Source: Nageia nagi
Lineage: Eukaryota > Pinophyta
Assembly (NCBI GenBank): GCA_050084985.1
Contig: JBITNC010000001.1
Coordinates: forward strand, 6,510,001 to 6,574,000
Length of the DNA stretch: 64,000 bases
Reading direction: 5' to 3'
The translations under genes were made by a program, and so were the position numbers. Of this stretch, positions 1-12,250 are shown one piece after another. The notes under the pieces are model-generated. The model had not been told where the DNA came from. It saw nothing but the letters and a program-made list of their open reading frames with translations, and made no database searches. Numbering within the stretch: the stretch's first letter is position 1; each line of letters starts with the position of its first letter.

Positions 1-984
1 TTAATTATGTTAAATGTTGTCTATCTATATCCAAGTAATCATCAATAGGTTTTAAATAGGTTATATTTGTTACTCAAGGAGTTTATCTTTTCAATGTGTT
101 CCTACTAGACCTATAACTTTTTCATTCTTCCAAATAGTTTTCATTGTTCATTTCTTTCTTTTGATGACCTATTTGAGATCAAGTATTAACCATTTTCTTT
201 TGGTTTTTGTTTTCTTGTATTTTTTGTTATTTTTTTTTTCTACCAAACTATAAGTAAAACAAAACAAACATCAAACATAGCAATTCTATTTTTATTTTTT
301 AAATTTATGTTTGCAAGAAAATAATTATATGCATAAACAACCTACATGCATACTCACCTTTTCAATGTGATTATCTTTTCTAATTTTTTGGTATATTAAA
401 TTAATCCTTTTAATATGAGCAATATGAATTGTACATTTTAATCTTGTTAATTTTCCTAAATTGGTCTGTCTAGTCAAGTGTTTAAGAAAGGTAGGTTGGT
501 GATCCTATAAGCAATCTATGGATGAGTAATGACTTGGTACTTAAAGTGATCCCCTTAATACAATGGAATTCAAGAAATTCCACTACGAACTATCTTGGTG
601 ATGAAATCCAAGTATAGCCCCCTTTTTTATAATCATTCAGCCAAAAGTAACAACTTCTAACCTATGAACCTGGTATTCATCTTTAGGTTTTGGCTCTAGG
701 GCTCATTATATTTTATCAGTGAGAGTATGAGAGAATAAGAATCAATGGTTGGTAATGACCTCCAACTCATTGATGTTCATTTTAAAAGGTCTCATGATTA
801 TGCATTTAATAAAAATAAAATACTAATGGGTGCAATTTCTAATCCTTCCAATCATACATGTCCATTAATTAAAACCTTTTAATGTGATTCAAACAATGTT
901 TTAAATAATGTGCAAGTTAATATAGATACCCATAAGATTTATTACCTTTTAATGAAGTTCATTAACCAAAGGAAATATTAAAAT

Positions 985-1165
985 ATGATTTATTACCTCT
1001 TCTTACAAGTCATAATCCTTCGATCACCTCTTGGTGTGGTAAGGAAGATAAGTAAGAAGCCATTATTGTGAGTAAATTTCTTTTAATGAAATTTTATTTC
1101 CCTTTGTTACGAGTCACAATCCTTCGATTGCCTTTTGTAATGGTAAGGAAAACAAGTAAGAGTAT
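985..1165. repeat. Imperfect direct repeat, two ~75-bp copies
   Basis: Two stretches (about 990-1,060 and 1,090-1,165) share the order: TTTATT..CC, then TTACRAGTCAYAATCCTTCGAT, then YTTTGGTGTGGTAAGGAA-like sequence, then AAGTAAGA. Similarity is clear by eye but imperfect. Function unknown. Confidence 0.45.
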
Positions 1166-3867
1166 TAATATATAAAAAATAACCACCAGATTCATTAACC
1201 AATTTAGTGTATCTTATTCTACCTTAAAATCAATAAATTCATCTTACGTTCATTCTAGATTTTATGAGGATTAATTATTCCTTCCAAGTGTGGAAGTCAC
1301 TTAGTGTGAATTCATTTACCATTTTAATGTGATAAGATGAAAAAATAAAAGGTCCATTTACCCTTTTTCTATAACATCCATTTTGATCACCTTAGAAAAA
1401 TATTAAGTCAGTTTGTTTGTTTGTTTGTGCAATCCCTTCTCAAATAGAGAACATATAAATAAACTTTAGAAATCTATTCAAATAAACACAAAAAATAATG
1501 CATTTTATTTCGTGATATTCAATTCCATCCCCTATATGCATTCTGAGCACAAGGATCATAAATAAGGTGTTCATTTTTTATCCTCAATCTTAATTCCTAG
1601 GCTATGCTTATGAAATTGACAAGAATAAAAATTCAACCTTCTGATAACAGTCATTAGCATTTTGATAGAGTCATCAATGTTTTAGTCCAATCATTAGTGT
1701 TTGATACTCAATTATCAATGTTTTTGCAACTCAAGCTTGGAAAAATACATAACACAAAAAATGAAATCAGTTTTCTACCACACAATACAAACCATAAAAA
1801 TGCACGTAAAAATATATAAAAACCCCCTACATTTTGTCACTAATGTTGTTTGCATACGAGGGACTCTCCTTTTAGCGCTAGAATGTTGTACTAAAAAAGT
1901 AACCATGTTATAAAATAAGACAAGACATGTTACAACCAATATTTTTCTTTATTACTCTTGAGCAGACCTCAAAATGATTACAAATGATGAATCCTTTTCA
2001 ATATATTACCTTGCAAAAAGGGGTTTTTTACAAAAGAATGTTTAGGTCTTCATAGGCCTGATTTCAGTGCTTGCAAGCTTCAAGGATTGTCTTCTAAAAC
2101 TTGCAAAAGGGATCTGGATCTCTCTATTTTCTTCAACTCTTTCATACTTTATCTAATCAATCCAATTGGTTTGTACCTATGGACCCTACACACAATACAA
2201 ACAAAAAATACATCAAGCATACCTATTCATATCATAAAATTAGCATAAAGTAAACATAAACAAGCATAGAGAATGTAAAACAATAATGCACCTAACTTAA
2301 TAAAACCTAGATGTGTTTCAATAGAGTAACCTTGAATTCAAATTAGGTCCCTTTACTTCATGGTTGAAGGCTTTATTTATAGATTTTGGAAACAAGCAAA
2401 GTTTTTAATTTTTAGACAAAAATCTAGATAGAAAAGCCTATCCAGCTTTGTCAAGGTTATGATCCAAAGTAGGGATACATGGGACAGATGATGAGTCATT
2501 TTTTATCCCTTGCTTTCTTCCCAATGTGCTTTAGATATTGCCATTTTTTATTTTAGTTTTGCCAACTTCAAAATCATCGATGTCTAGGTAGCAAATACCA
2601 ACATCTAGAATGAATTACTAGCATCTAGGTGTTGGAAATTAGTGCTTGAAAGACTATAATAAACTTTTTAAATTACTTTAATTTTTTTATCCTTCTTTTG
2701 TCTATTGGAAGAAGGGTCATTTTTGGGTGTCTACAAAAGGACAAAGTTTAATTAAAAAATAACATATTTTAATTTAATGCACACTATTAAAGATCATCTT
2801 ATGCAACATGTATGCAGAGGAGGTAGTCTGAAGAGAGAGGAGGCTAGGGAAATTGGGGGAAGCAAGATTGAGAGTTGCAACCATCATACTCATATTATTG
2901 GTCTACTCAATCATAATGGAGTGGGAGTTGCAAGGCAAAGTGAGGAACATCACTATGGTGGAGGAGAGGAGTAATGCAAGGGAGAAAGGAGATGCAATGA
3001 GGTAGAGAAAGGAGATGCAATGAGGAAAAAAGGGATCAAGGAGTGTTACAAGGGAGAAAGGAGCCATAATGAGCTCATGTGAGAGGGGGACACAAAGTGG
3101 TGGTATCAAGGTGAGCCTATGGGTGAAAGGGATGGTGCTGGTAACTTTGGTGCTGATTGGAAAAGCTTATCAATAGCGTTGGGTTCTTATTTTGTGTTGA
3201 GTAGAGAAGCTTTGATAAGTGATGAAGGGTTCACAATATACCATTTCCATTACTCCTTTGGGAACATGTTACAAAAGCGCTTAGATAATGGACTATGGGA
3301 GTTGAGCAAAAAAAATTAAATGGAGGATGGAACATTGCTACGATCAATGGGGAAGGAAGCACCACTATGATCATTGGGAGATGGAAAACTCAGGGTTTGG
3401 TAAGCAAATCCATTTCCATGCATAGTTGTAGGATGAACAAGACTACAATGGCAATAGGTAGGCAGGGGGAAAGGGGTCACTAGGTTTTGGGAGGAGGCCA
3501 TCCAAACAAGTATAACATTATAAAAAAAATTACTATATATTTTGAGTATTGTAAAAAGAATGTTTACAATTCTTTTTATTTAAATTGTATTTAATTGATT
3601 ATAATAAAATTTATTGCTAAATAAACACAAATGTGTAGATAATACTATAAGTAATATAAATTGCAATAATAGATTTTATCTTCTTTCCTTTTTTGTATAA
3701 CAAAAAAAGGTGTTTATATGATAAAAAAATGTAAAGTTCTATTATAAATAATATATTATTATTACGTTGGAAAATTTTAAGAAAGTGAACTTTGTAGCTT
3801 ACCAAAGAGTGTTAGTAACAATATTGTTACTTTCAAGTAAATTATTTTAAAAAGAATGAACTAACAC

Positions 3868-3884
3868 ATATATATATATATATA
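3868..3884. repeat. (AT)n microsatellite
   Basis: A run of alternating A and T, about 17 bases, in AT-rich sequence just left of the copia remnant. Confidence 0.85.
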
Positions 3885-3990
3885 AAATATGTTAGTATTA
3901 AAAAATAATTCAACATGACCAAGGATATGAGGTATAACTTAATGAATATGTTACTTCTCAAATGAAGTAGGAAAAGCCTCCAAGTAGGCC

Positions 3991-4001
3991 CTGATACCAA
4001 T
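3991..4001 (-). other. Primer binding site of minus-strand copia remnant
   Basis: On the minus strand, directly after the LTR, reads ATTGGTATCAG. This matches the initiator-Met tRNA primer site (TGGTATCAGAGC type) usual in plant copia elements. It sets the orientation of the LTR at 4,002-4,462. Only a short stretch of leader seems to follow on its left. Confidence 0.7.
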
Positions 4002-4462
4002 TGAAGGAGATGAATCCTCCTACACCCAAGATCATCTTAGAGTGTTCTATTTCTAAGCTGCAACTCAAGATATAATCACACATAAGTGAGACAGTCATTT
4101 ATAGTGGCTCCTCTCTATCAAGAGAGTACTCCACTCTAAGCTAGATTCTATTACTTCTCAAGACTAACAGAACTCTCTTACAATATTAGAATTATCTCCT
4201 CCTATCAACCTACTCTTTAAGAGCATAACAATACTTCAAACTCAAATGTTTTACAACAAGGCCAAGCCCTCTATTTATAGGAGAGAACCCCACCCTAACT
4301 CACCTTTTAACCAAAGGTTTACATGAGGCACGAATGGTCAATTTGCACTTATTTAATTCTTAAATACTAAAAAGGTATTTATAAATACTTTTAGTATTTA
4401 TATGAATTAAGTAAGTGAGACATTTTTAGATACTAAATAATAATGCATTAGGAATTCTAACA
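4002..4462 (-). mobile_element. 5' LTR of a truncated Ty1/copia element
   Basis: On the minus strand this 461-bp block starts TGTTAGAATTCC, ends in CA and is followed at once by a Met-tRNA primer site, as in a 5' LTR. A TATA box (TATAAATA, minus strand, 4,272-4,279) lies mid-LTR. It interrupts the minus-strand LINE, whose frame is recognisable up to about 4,463. I found no coding region or second LTR to its left, so most of this element is deleted or too decayed to see. Confidence 0.7.
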
Positions 4463-4814
4463 TATTTGAATAAGGAAGATAAATACCATGAATTTGAATT
4501 TGAGCTTCTTTATGAGTAAGAAACTACCTAAAAGCTTTAGCAACAAGAATGAATAAGAAAGGAGAAAGAGGGAAACCTTGGTGAATAGACCAACCAAGTT
4601 GAATGAAATCAAACTTACAATTATTCAAGGTAAGAACTACTAAAACTACCCTAAATAGTATTTTCATATAATTGATAAAATATTGATCTAAACCAAGATG
4701 TTGAAGTATATCGGAGATAAAGTATCACTCAATTCTATCATACACCTTTTCAAAATCAATTTTGATAAAAAGCACATCTTGTTATCAAGATATAGCCCAT
4801 CCCATTCCTTCCCA
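4463..4814 (-). pseudogene. LINE reverse transcriptase relic, piece 4 (palm domain)
   Basis: The minus strand encodes a plant L1-type reverse transcriptase segment. Visible motifs are VLFIKIDFEKVYDRIE (the block with the first catalytic Asp) and, about 60 residues on, GFPLSPFLFILVAKAF (the G-(D)-PLSPxLF block). In-frame stops interrupt it. The piece starts where the 8.5 kb insertion at 4,815 ends and continues directly from piece 3 (13,325-13,709): a Trp-Glu/Asp-Gly codon block sits at the target duplication on both sides. It is cut on the left by the copia LTR; the downstream YADD-type block was not found. Confidence 0.8.
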
Positions 4815-4857
4815 TGATCTAAAATTGGATCAACAAAGAAATATAAAGTCTTGCATT

Positions 4858-4990
4858 ATCGAGTCTATAAACAAATATAGACCAAGAAAATATGATCTGG
4901 GAAAACATAGTTAAAAAAAAATGTAGTCCAGAAATACCTATATCGAGTTTGAAAAATGCATTCAAGGAACTGTTAGCACACCCATAGAGT
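4858..4990 (+). repeat. Degenerate 36-bp repeat units, left copy
   Basis: Two to four decayed units resemble those at 9,757-9,934 and 11,591-11,866. Shared words are TCGAGT, CCAAGAAAAT and ATGTAGTCCAG. They lie just inside the left end of the 8.5 kb insertion and suggest a common terminal sequence with repeats A and B. Confidence 0.5.
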
Positions 4991-5164
4991 ACCCAATTTT
5001 TGCAAATATTCCTTACATATTACATTAGAAATTTTGGTCTAAAATAACTTATTCATTTTCCAATTCCACTTAGAAAGCAAATTACGCATCATATTGTGTT
5101 AATTCTATGTCCATATTGTCCTTAAAATGCTTCAAAATGCTTAAAAATTGATGAAATTTGGTCC

Positions 5165-5735
5165 ATTGTATAACAAATTTATCTACCACATAATACTCAT
5201 ATCCCTCACATAAGGTCCATTTCTACTGCATAAGGCCAAAAAGGGCTTATTTAGAGTCTATTGTAAAATATCCCTTTTCATTGCATAAGGGGTTACTCTA
5301 CTGCATAAGACATTTTGTGGCCACATAAGTTTATACTTAACAATTTTGCACCTATCGCATAAGCCATGACATTGCTACATAAGCCAAGATTTCACCGCAT
5401 AAGACATAAGCCTATCGTAAAAGCTATCATTTGATCATGTAATGCCATATTTCATCACATAAAACTATTTCTCCGATATAAGGTGATAATTGAGATTTAA
5501 TTCTTTCAATTAAGTTTAGACTCCTTTGCATAACCTTTGATTATGCCACATAAACATTAAATGAACCACACTATGATTACTCATATTGCATAAAGGTATA
5601 TTTAAGTTCACAAAGGTTTTATTTCATCTCATAACCAATTTTTCTATCGCAAAAATCCTAGAATGATTGCATAAGCCCTAATTCGATTGCATATTGAGTT
5701 CTTTGGCCATATAAGCAATTTTCCTTTCTACACAA
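5165..5735 (+). repeat. Field of ~20 CATAAG motifs
   Basis: About 20 exact or near copies of a short core (CGCATAAG, TGCATAAGG, CACATAAG) occur at irregular 20-40 base spacing, with otherwise unrelated sequence between them. The core is often preceded by a pyrimidine-rich word ending in CTAC, TCGC or TTGC. The field ends ~50 bases before the unknown reading frame. It could be a degenerate minisatellite or a regulatory or leader repeat; nothing here decides. Confidence 0.65.
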
Positions 5736-5779
5736 TAGTTGCAGGTGATCGTTGCACTCAATAGAGGAGGAAATTTAAT

Positions 5780-8690
5780 TCAAAAATTCAAAGAATTGTA
5801 GAATCAAAGCAAGGGTTCAAATTCATCAATCCAACAAATGTTTCAATGAGAGTTACAAAGAATTGAACAATGGCTTGACCACTAATCCTGGTGATTCTAG
5901 GCATCGATAGGGATATGTCCATCAAATCTTCTACAACATTTGGAAAGAATATTTACTAGCATCAAGGGGAAAAAGAGGAAAACCTAGTTTATTTGAAACT
6001 AGGACAAGAGAACCCACTCACAAGGAGAAAATGATGTATTACCATGTGAAGAACAAATACAAAGGTATGAGAGACCCAACTGAATATGGGCAAAGGGATT
6101 TGAAGAGGTTATTCACCTAACCTAGAGACCATGCCTTTGCAATAGATGGGATACTAACTTGGGAAAATTAGTATGCCCTAGGGTTTTCTTCTTTACTAAT
6201 TTCATATATTGGATGATCAAGAGATATAATCTAGTGAAGAGGATTTTTGATTGAAATGATAGAAAGATTGCCTTTTACCTAGATCTAGACCAATTTTGAA
6301 AGACATTTCACTTGTCCCAAAAAGGTATGCCCCTGGATCTATCTGTGGCTCACAAAAATAGATTTGGTTACATTTTAGATATAAGGCAGTCTAGGTTGTT
6401 TATAAATGATGAGATATTTAATGGAAAATAATCCTTCCCATTAAACATGCTTTCATTTAGAAGTTGGGCCCAATATTATATCACAAATATCAATTATTTA
6501 TTAGGAAGGAAATCACATAGACTAGTTCATAAAGATGTCTACCATATTTTGTACAAGTCAACATTCATCCCTACAAAGGTTTATAATTGGGAAAGATTTT
6601 TCTATAATTGAATACATGAAGAATTGGTGCAATGCAAGAGAGACATAAAGCACAAGAGACCCTTAAAATTTACAAGTTATTCCTTAGTTGTACATATGAT
6701 CTTAGGATAGATTAAACAATATTTTTTAAAGGAACTTGGATTACCTTTTAGGGTAGTCCCAAAATAGATCCAAGAGTTCATCCCTACTATTCATGAGGAG
6801 ATTAGGAGTTATGCTTAGTTTTGTGATCAGTTTTTGGTCTATGGTAGATTTACTAAGACAATCTCAAGGGTTTCTTCATATTTTCTCAAATTATTGGATG
6901 ACTATAAGGCTACAAATGTAATGATACAAGAGGATTCAATATACATTATAGTGTATGGTGGAAAACTACAACTAAAATTTCCCCCTGAGTTCTATCCTGA
7001 TTCAATTTTTTATGAAAAAGCAATCAGACAAGTTTGGAAAAATTTGAAGTCATATGTAAAATTGAAGGAAGGCAAGTTGAGTTTTATGCAGTATCCCTAC
7101 GATATAGGTCATTATACCTATTGGAGTGTGAAATCCTTTTTGTACATTGTTTACAATGTAGATGCATATTGTTTCTAGGAAGTAAAGTGGAGAGGTTATG
7201 ATCCTCATGGGCACTTTGCAGCATTATGTAAGAAGCTAAAACAATACATGGTCCTACATGAGGTTGACCCATTTGAATATGCAATCATTGAATCTTTGAA
7301 TAATGATAAAGACCTTATACCAATATGGGAATAGTTTCCTCCTAAAGTAAGACCAAAGTCACAATTATCTATGATTGGATACACTTGCCCCAAATTTGCA
7401 AGAATTGAGAAGTGGTACAATCAACACAATCTACCCAAGGGTCTAGACTATAGACTTAACAATAATAGAAAAAGAGAAGAAAGCTATTGAAAAGGATGGA
7501 GAAGATCCTATTGAAATACAAATTCAATTTGATCAGCCAATTCTAGAAGTTGCACAAAACGTGGAGAAGGAAGTAAAGAAGAATAAAGGGGCCACATCTC
7601 AAGCTTTAATTATAACTACAAGCATTCCTCAAGACATAATTTATTACCAACTTAACTAGGAGGTAATTGAGAAGGATAAAAAGATGGATACTTTTTTTTA
7701 CCATGGTAGATCAGGAACAAATTATCCCTTCAAGGATGAAAATAAATAATCAAGATGTGGAAATGAGTTTAAGGACTATTAAAAAGTTACAAATGAGAGG
7801 ATCAATTATTCCCATAGGTGCTAGATATCAATTTAAAATTAGTGGTATAATGTAAGAACAAGTAACCAAGAAATTTAAAATAGGAGAGTCCTCAATGGTG
7901 GCAATAAGATTATAGTAGTTCCAAAGGCACCTAGTGATTAGAAGAAAAGATGAAGATGAGTAGCCCCTACTGGAGCAAGTTACATAGTCTCAGGTAATTA
8001 TGCCACTATCATTCGTAATAGAGGAAGGTGTATTCATACAAGAGGAATATCAAACTAAGGAGGATCATCCATCTTCATCATCAATACATATTGAAGAAGT
8101 ATTTCAAGAAGAAGAAGGAAAAAAAATATGATTAAATTGGATGATGTTGAAGAGAAAGATCCAAAGGGAAAGAAGCCCATGCACATGATAAACATATCAT
8201 TGAAAGTAGTTTTCAACATGTTTCAAAAATATATATTACCCTTTTTGATAATAAAATGTCAAACTTTTCATATACATTTGGTAAAAGAAATTTTATATTA
8301 CAAGACTTTGATTTATTAAAGGTTAAAGTAAAGAAATATATCCTTGAATAGCTACAGGAAGTCAAAGGGATCTAGGCCAAATGGGAAAGGATAGGTGTCC
8401 AACTTATACCTAAGCCAACAAAAGAAGACCTTTTGACACAAGTAATAGGAATAATGACTCAATTTTCCTCACCATGAAATGAAGACATCAAGCTTATGGA
8501 GAAAAGTGCCAAGGTGTGGAGTAAACTCTTATGAATGGAAAAGGTAATTAGTAAATATGCAGTATGGGCACATGATACAAGCATGGATATATTTAAATGG
8601 GAGAAGAGGATGCCACATGTACCAGATTTCCAACAAGTAGAATGGAATCTTCTTGTAAAAGTGATTAAGGTGTTTAAAGAGACACCTTAA
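5780..8690 (+). pseudogene. Unrecognised ~960-codon decayed reading frame
   Basis: Three frames join into one long protein-like sequence with scattered stops. First part, about 5,780-6,210: ends near FAIDGILTWEN. Second, about 6,208-7,488 (~427 codons, roughly nine stops): rich in aromatic residues, with a clean 114-codon stretch at 6,834-7,178. Third, about 7,460 onward: a Lys/Glu-rich linker, then a final block to about 8,690 containing WEKRMPHVPDF. Smooth composition over hundreds of codons and few frameshifts argue that it once encoded a protein. I do not recognise a family; there is no zinc knuckle, DSG/DTG protease site, DDE pattern or RT palm motif. It could be an accessory ORF of the mobile element or captured host coding sequence. 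It lies between the CATAAG field and repeats A/B. Confidence 0.55.
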
Positions 8691-9756
8691 TGGGGTTTTG
8701 AAAATGATAGGTGTTTCTTTTTTAGAATGATAATTGTCCTTTTTTGAATTGAAGTAAGTTTTTATTCTAGAAGAATCTTTTTGAAATGAATGGAGTAGTT
8801 GGAGAAAATTGTCACTTTTTGTCTACAAATAGCAACATGGCAATGGAGCAAGGGTATTTTTCTCATTTTTCCAATTTTGATTAGCAAGGTACTATTTGGG
8901 TGCTCTTTCCCTATATCTTTGTGTTTGTATTTCTTCATTGTCCTTCCATTCTCTCTTTTTTCCATGAATTCTAAGTCAATTATATTATGCATGTTGCAAG
9001 GCATATCATTAGGCTATAGGCTATTCACACTAATGGATATTCTCTATAGATCCAGAATAGAGTAGCTATTCTAGGATATAACTATTTTAAGGTTTTGGTG
9101 CAAGTATTGTATCAAAGACCAAGTCATTTGGTCTAGATTTTGTAATCAGTTATGGAATATATGGACAATTATTATTGTATTTTTGCAAATTAATTCATAT
9201 TAATACAAATGATCATGCCCTTGTTGATTAAGTATTTTTCTCATGTATGAATGAATTTATGTATAAGTTATTAAATGTTACATTATTTGAGTGTTTAATG
9301 ATTGTTTCTTCAATGTTTCTATGCCTATTTGTTGCATTATTTGAATTGGTGGATGTATGAATGCTTCATTTTCTTGTGTTCATTCTCTTCTTAGTTTATT
9401 CTATACCTAATGTTTGATAAGAGCACCGATATTTCTCTTGTTAGTTTAGGTTGTTTGAAATTAGAATAAGTTTAATTATATCTTCAAAACATAACAAGTA
9501 GTGTAGGAATATTTGCTAGTTCTTGCAAAGTGTTTAGCAAATTCTAAGTGAACTCACATAGGGTTACATTCTTGAGCATTAAGGGTACAAATATTGCATG
9601 GGATATGGAATTTAGCCCAAAAATGAGAGCATAAGCTAGGTGTTCTAATACATTTATTGATCCTAGGGGGATTTCACACTTAGTGACACTAGTTTGATAG
9701 CATATTAAAGGGGTGTGAAATCTTGTCACAATAGAAACACCCTTATCAAGTCTAGT
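8691..9756. other. Non-coding spacer in the 8.5 kb insertion
   Basis: T-rich sequence between the unknown reading frame and repeat A. Open frames at 8,762-9,065 overlap on opposite strands and are not convincing. No repeat structure or motif was recognised. Confidence 0.5.
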
Positions 9757-9934
9757 AAAATGCAGTCCAAGAATAACCCTATCGAATTTGAGAAAATCCA
9801 GTCTAGGAACTACCCTACGAGGTCCAAGAAAATGCAATTTGGGAACACCCTTGTTGGGTTTGGAAAAATATAGTCTAGGAACACCACTATTGAGTCTAGG
9901 AAATACAATATGAGAATACACTTATTAATTGTAG
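9757..9934 (+). repeat. 36-bp tandem units at the start of repeat A (5 copies)
   Basis: Five imperfect units of 34-37 bases, each of the form AAAATGCAGTCTAGGAAC followed by ACCCT..CGAGTCTAG. Because 36 is a multiple of three, a spurious 12-residue repeat appears in a minus-strand open frame (9,544-9,921); I read that as a by-product. Confidence 0.75.
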
Positions 9935-10195
9935 AAAATTACTATTTTGACATCACTAGTTGAATAAGTCTAGAAAATGCTTGGCCAGGTGCTAGAAACA
10001 CCTTATCTAACATCACTGACTTACAAGGTCCAATACTTAGTAAAAACTTCTTACATCAAGAACCATTTTCTTACTTCATAGGCCTAGTAAAAATTCTTAT
10101 GTTTTGTTCTTACCAAGTGCGAAAGATATTGTTGTTGATATCGATGGTTGAGAGGTATTGACACTTAATGGAAAATACATCACTTGAAAATGTTG

Positions 10196-10285
10196 TGCAT
10201 ATATCACATGGGAACATCATACATATATCACATGGGAATATTGTACATATATCACATGGGAACATCATGTGTATAGTGTTGGAAG
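10196..10285 (+). repeat. 25-bp tandem block in repeat A
   Basis: Three units of about 25 bases with the core CATATATCACATGGGAA, followed by GTGTATAGTGTTGGAAGC. The same block is in repeat B at 12,163-12,250. Confidence 0.75.
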
Positions 10286-11590
10286 CTTTATTGGGGACTT
10301 GAAGACTCTTCATTGATGTTATCACTCTCGAGGCCCTAGGAATAATGTATAAATGTTTTGCATATATGTGAATGTAAAAATTTTGTGCATATATGTTAAT
10401 GCAAAAATTATGTGTGTATATTACTAAAGCTTATGTATATAGTAGGTGATTATTCAAAACTCATTCAAGGAAGTTGAAGCAGTTCTTGGGCATTTCAAGA
10501 CAATTTAGGGAGTTGGGAAATCATCAAAACTTCAAAAGATGTTGGTTTTGAATCAATATACTCCTTTAGAAACTTCAAAGAAAGGAGTGAAATCTAGAGA
10601 GAGGAGTGAATCCATAAGAAGTGGTCAGGCTAATACCATGGCAGGAGTACACCTATCTATGAGATATTTAGAGATCCATGGAAGATTCCTTCTTTCTTCA
10701 CATCACCATTATTGTTTCTAGTTGGATGGACAACATCAGAGCCTATTTATTAGTATGTAACATCTAATTATATTAGTGTAGGATGAAAAATTTCATAATC
10801 ATTCTATGTTATTTCTTTTGTTAGGTATTGGATAGATCACATAGTGTGAGGGTGGCAATTGCATTTTGTGAGAACATATTGTATGTTGGGAGACATAGTA
10901 TGTATTTCCAGTACATATTGTATAGTATATTAAAACAAATCCTTTAATAGCATATGGTCCAAGAAGCTTTTTATTCTTTCAGCAAGAGAATGGGAGAAGT
11001 AGATCTAGGATTAGACATAAATGAAGGTTCATAAAATAATTCCTGAGTTATACTAAAATGGACAACTTGAAGAAAAATGTTCTAGAAGTTAGAGAAGTGG
11101 ATTTGGCTATGTAGGAAAAGATGAAGACCCAAGAGATAGAATAAAGAGTCTCCTTTATTTGTAATATATTTTCCTATGTAACAATAAAATATGAATGCTA
11201 TTAAATCTAGCTACAATTTCTATGTTATAATTCTTGTATTTTGAATATGATGTTAATATATTTTTTAATGGATTGTAAAATAATCATTACATTAGAAGTA
11301 TTGAGAGCATAGGGTAGATAAAAGATAAACTTGACAAAAAATTATTTGGTTATTCCATGTGATTTATAAGCTTCTAAAATTTACAAATCATGGGGTGGTA
11401 GAGCTAGTTGAAATTACCTTGGGATTATGTAGTGTTTTCTTGTAAGAAGATAGGAGGATAACATTTATGAAAAGAGGCCCAAGTTCAGAGGCAATACTGA
11501 TTACTCAAAATTATCTCTAATAATTTGAGGACCAAATATCTACCCACATAAAGTATTGTTTTCTTAAATCTAAAAAAATATATAGCATAG

Positions 11591-11866
11591 GAAAACATTA
11601 TCCAAGAAAACATGATTCAAGAAAATGTAGTCTAGGAACACCCTTGTCAGGTCTAGGAAATGCAGTCTAGGAACATCCTTATCGAGTCTAGTAAATTGTA
11701 GTCTATGAATAACATTATCAGGTTCAAGAAATTCAATACAAGAATAACCCTATAAGATTTGGGAAAATGTAGTCTCGAAACACTTGTACTAGGTCTGGAA
11801 AAATGTAATCTTGAAACACCCCTACTAGGTTCAAGAAATACAATATGGGAATACACTTCTCAGGTT
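11591..11866 (+). repeat. 36-bp tandem units at the start of repeat B (~7-8 copies)
   Basis: About seven to eight units of 35-37 bases, each built on ATGTAGTCTAGGAACACCC and a TCAGGTCTAGG-like end, more copies than in A. The copy number difference points to slippage or unequal exchange. Confidence 0.75.
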
Positions 11867-12162
11867 TATAAAATTTCTCTATTGATTTTACCAATTGAGT
11901 GGGTTTGGAAAATGACTTTTTGGGTGCTAGAAATACCTTCCTTGATGTCATCACCTTCCAGGATTTGTTACTCAATAGAAAAGTTGGTACCTTGAATTAT
12001 TAGGCAATAGTAGATCCTTTGATAACATCATTGGATTGGAGGTCCAACACTTAGTAATAATGCTTATGCCTTGTGCTTACTTGGAGCAAAAGATATTGTT
12101 GATGATGTCAATGGCTAAGAGGTCATGAAACTTAATTGAAAACACATCACTTTCAAATGTTG

Positions 12163-12250
12163 TATGTATATCACATGGAAATATCATTTGTATATCACAT
12201 GGAACATCATGTGTATATCACATGGGAATGTCATGTGTATAGTGTTGGAA
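12163..12250 (+). repeat. 25-bp tandem block in repeat B
   Basis: Three to four units around GTATATCACATGG, ending in the same GTGTATAGTGTTGGAAGC as in repeat A. Confidence 0.7.

Larger units (their letters stand above)
1..3990. other. Non-coding AT-rich region, no gene recognised
   Basis: I see no gene or recognisable protein here. Open frames are 60-70 codons, overlap on opposite strands and resemble nothing I know. A purine-rich stretch at about 2,780-3,490 stands out by composition only. On the minus strand a motif beginning TGTAGACACCC ends at 2,735. It looks like the start of an LTR and resembles the Tat LTR start at 56,003, but it has no purine tract beside it and no matching second end, so I do not call an element. 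The last ~100 bases (about 3,900-3,990) are probably leader of the copia remnant whose LTR starts at 4,002. Confidence 0.5.
9757..11395 (+). repeat. Large direct repeat A (~1.64 kb)
   Basis: Repeat A aligns by eye, with small indels, to repeat B (11,585-13,290). Order of shared landmarks: 36-bp tandem units; GGTGCTAGAAA; GGTCCAACACTTAG-like; a 25-bp tandem block; GTGTATAGTGTTGGAAGC; GGTATTGGATAGATCACATAG; a long AT-rich tail with ATTATTTGG. The two copies are in tandem, same orientation, with ~190 bases between. They may derive from LTRs or from unequal exchange inside the host element. Confidence 0.7.

Noticed and set aside
3119-3319. 66-codon plus-strand frame MGERDGAGNF...
   Set aside because: Short, no similarity known to me, no codon support from neighbours.
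9544-9921. 125-codon minus-strand frame with a 12-residue repeat
   Set aside because: The repeat follows from 36-bp tandem DNA units whose length is a multiple of three. Composition and context are non-coding, and the matching block in repeat B does not keep the frame.
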